NCBI RefSeq assembly: GCF_907165205.1
Contig: NC_058194.1
Span: forward strand, 3,348,824 to 3,412,823
Source: Coccinella septempunctata
Lineage: Eukaryota; Arthropoda; Insecta; Coleoptera; Coccinellidae
Reading direction: 5' to 3'
Length of the DNA: 64,000 nt
Shown here: piece after piece, positions 62,678-64,000 of the stretch
Numbering within the stretch: the first letter of the stretch is position 1
Layout of the letters: every line of letters begins with the position of its first letter
Program-made: the position numbers and the translations under genes
The notes under the pieces: model-generated
What the model was told of the DNA's origin: nothing
The model's input: only the letters and a program-made list of their open reading frames with translations
The model's database searches: none

Positions 62678-63349
62678 ATGAGTCAAAAAACAAGAAGTGG
62701 AAATGTAGCTGGACTGGTGGACGAAAATATGTTGGAATCCATTATATTGAATAAAATTTTGCCGAAGATAAACACCAAAATTGAGGAACAAATACAAAAT
62801 ATTGGCAAGAATTTCGTGTCTATAGAAAAAAAATTAGATGACTTGTTGTCAAGATTTACTAATATGGAAATAGAAGTGAAGACAAATAAGGAAGAAATCC
62901 GAAGGGTTGCTGACCAAGTGAATCAGATGGAATTAAAAAATAGGGAAAATTCCCTAATTGTATCAGGCATACAAGAAGAGGAAAAAGAGAATCTAATATC
63001 TAAAGTGCTATGCCTATTTAATGACGCCATGAAAATTAAATGCTCTCAGTGGGAAATTTATAATATATATAGGATTGGTAAACATAAAGAAGGACAAACA
63101 TATCCGAGGTCAGTTATTGTTACTTTTGTGTCACTACTGAAGAAGAAAGAAATATTCAATGCAAGAACCATATTAAAGGGATCACCCATTTTTGTAAATG
63201 AAAATTTAACAGATGAGGCATACAAGCTCTTGAAAGCCGCAAAATTGAAATATGGAAGTCATTCAGCATGGTCTATGAATGGCAGAATTTTCGTGAAGAG
63301 TGACAACGCTGTCAGGTTGATCCAGAATGTAAAGGATCTGACCAAGTAG
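62678..63349 (+). CDS. LINE ORF1 protein (coiled coil plus RNA-binding-like domain)
   Basis: 223 residues from the ATG at 62678. The frame is open slightly upstream, but without an ATG. Residues about 20-90 are heptad-rich and charged (a coiled coil, likely for trimerisation). They are followed by an RRM-like start (ENSLIVSGIQEEE), then YNIYRIGKHKEG, RSVIVTFVSLLKKKEIF, and a C-terminal FVNENLTDEAYKLLKAAK block. This matches the L1-ORF1-like/baculovirus FP-like ORF1 proteins common in arthropod LINEs, which bind the element's RNA as chaperones. No CCHC knuckle is seen. The frame is intact. Base use is less repetitive than in the satellite. Alternative: a domesticated or stand-alone FP-like gene, since ORF2 begins 469 bp later. 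Confidence 0.75.
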   Translation: MSQKTRSGNVAGLVDENMLESIILNKILPKINTKIEEQIQNIGKNFVSIEKKLDDLLSRFTNMEIEVKTNKEEIRRVADQVNQMELKNRENSLIVSGIQEEEKENLISKVLCLFNDAMKIKCSQWEIYNIYRIGKHKEGQTYPRSVIVTFVSLLKKKEIFNARTILKGSPIFVNENLTDEAYKLLKAAKLKYGSHSAWSMNGRIFVKSDNAVRLIQNVKDLTK

Positions 63350-63818
63350 AAGATAATAACTCTTATCAAAAACGATTCTTTTTTGTAGGAATATTTTTAT
63401 TTTGTTTTCACTTTTTCAATTTGAAGAATAAATCTGCTCACTGCTACAGGATGGCTTATTGTAATTTGAAGCATTTTTAAATAGCTTTCGAATATTTCTT
63501 ATTGCAGATAATATTCTTATTACATTTATTTTTTAGATTTATAATTAATTTTTAAGATTTGGAAGTAATGATTAGTGTTCACCTTTCTTCATGTAGGGTT
63601 CACCTCTTGATATGCAGAAACATATTTTATTTTTGAAAAACTATTGTTTCAATTTGTATTCTAACATAACTAACTGGCTTTTTAATAAAAGATATTTCAA
63701 TGTGGGGTAAAAGGATTGTTACTTTGTTTATGATGGTTGAAATTTCGCTTGGAGGCAGTTATTCCGATTTTAAATTAAATGATTTTAGGGTCGAGTGCGA
63801 GTTCACATAAGACTCAAT
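63350..63818 (+). other. AT-rich spacer between LINE ORF1 and ORF2
   Basis: 469 bp with stops in all + frames. There are aataaa-like motifs near 63427 (gaataaatc) and 63684 (aataaaag), and a small G-rich stretch near 63702. No similarity to the satellite and no further gene were seen. Confidence 0.6.
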
Positions 63819-64000
63819 ATGTCGAAACTTATTAATATTTATTTCCAAAACTGTAGAGGATTGAACACTAAATGTTCTGAATTTTTTAGAAACTCATTGA
63901 TTGGTGATTTCGATATAATAATAGCAGTGGAAACTTGGTTGCAGGATGGAGTGAATGATGGAGAGGTAGTAGATTTAGGAATTTTCAATTTGGTAAGATG
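63819..64000 (+). CDS. LINE ORF2, N-terminus of endonuclease (partial, cut by window end)
   Basis: ATG at 63819; the frame is open from 63789 and runs to the window end (60 codons visible). NIYFQNCRGLNTK and AVETWL are the first two blocks of the exonuclease-endonuclease-phosphatase (APE-type) domain of LINE ORF2 proteins: the Asn of QNCRG and the Glu of ETWL are metal/DNA-binding positions. The endonuclease nicks target DNA to prime reverse transcription. The RT part would lie beyond the window. No break is seen in the visible part. Confidence 0.8.
   Translation, partial: MSKLINIYFQNCRGLNTKCSEFFRNSLIGDFDIIIAVETWLQDGVNDGEVVDLGIFNLVR

Larger units (their letters stand above)
62523..64000 (+). 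mobile_element. LINE-like non-LTR retrotransposon, 5' part, running off the window
   Basis: Satellite identity stops at about 62522. What follows is unique in this window and less repetitive. Two frames in order, ORF1 with coiled coil and RNA-binding-like region and ORF2 beginning with an apurinic-like endonuclease, give the layout of a two-ORF arthropod LINE. The 469-bp gap between the ORFs is long for such an element. The 3' end, poly(A) and target duplication lie outside the window. The exact 5' end is uncertain because the first bases resemble a DNA-transposon terminus. Confidence 0.75.

Noticed and set aside
62567..62797. Minus-strand 76-residue frame at the LINE 5' end
   Set aside because: It opposes ORF1 and its upstream region and has no recognisable domain.

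Overview
The window looks like heterochromatin from an insect-like eukaryote. The evidence is an AT-rich tandem satellite, spliceosomal-type sequence signals, a Ty3/gypsy element of the env-carrying errantivirus type (a group known from insects), and an arthropod-style non-LTR retrotransposon. Nothing in it looks bacterial: there are no operons, Shine-Dalgarno starts, tRNA or rRNA genes. The species cannot be named from the sequence alone.

Layout: (1) Positions 1-31143 and 38473-62522 are one satellite array, all in the same orientation. It has roughly 110 monomers of about 493-495 bp. Two monomer classes (A and B) alternate over parts of the array as a 988-bp dimer. The array also carries large nested and tandem duplications with offsets of about 24,847, 7,834, 4,784, 3,437, 9,403/12,840, 4,233, 2,808 and 784 bp. 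(2) Positions 31144-38472 hold one full-length LTR retrotransposon inserted into the array, flanked by the 4-bp target duplication ATAT. Its order is 5' LTR (282 bp), tRNA primer site, leader, gag, pol, env, polypurine tract, 3' LTR (282 bp). (3) From 62523 to the window end the satellite stops and a LINE-like element begins, with ORF1 (coiled coil plus RNA-binding-like region) and the first 60 codons of an endonuclease/RT ORF2.

The retroelement's genes work as a set. Gag would form the particle. Pol (protease, RT, RNase H, integrase) would be made by -1 frameshifting at an AAATTTT heptamer at the end of gag. Env would be made from a spliced RNA that joins a tiny leader exon to an acceptor near the 3' end of pol. 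This copy is damaged in pol: there is an in-frame stop after the RT core, and the second Asp of the YxDD motif is Gly. The LTRs differ at about 5 of 282 positions, so the insertion is not brand new. Env and Gag frames are open.

The most unusual signal is in the satellite itself. Nearly every monomer contains, on the + strand, a strong splice acceptor (pyrimidine tract ending CAG), a 74-nt open exon-like segment, a near-perfect donor (GTAAGT or GTGAGT), and then a 55-59-nt short-intron-like stretch ending in CAG. The array thus resembles about a hundred tandem copies of an exon with its introns. Whether this is the relic of an amplified gene piece or something that is transcribed and spliced cannot be decided from sequence alone.
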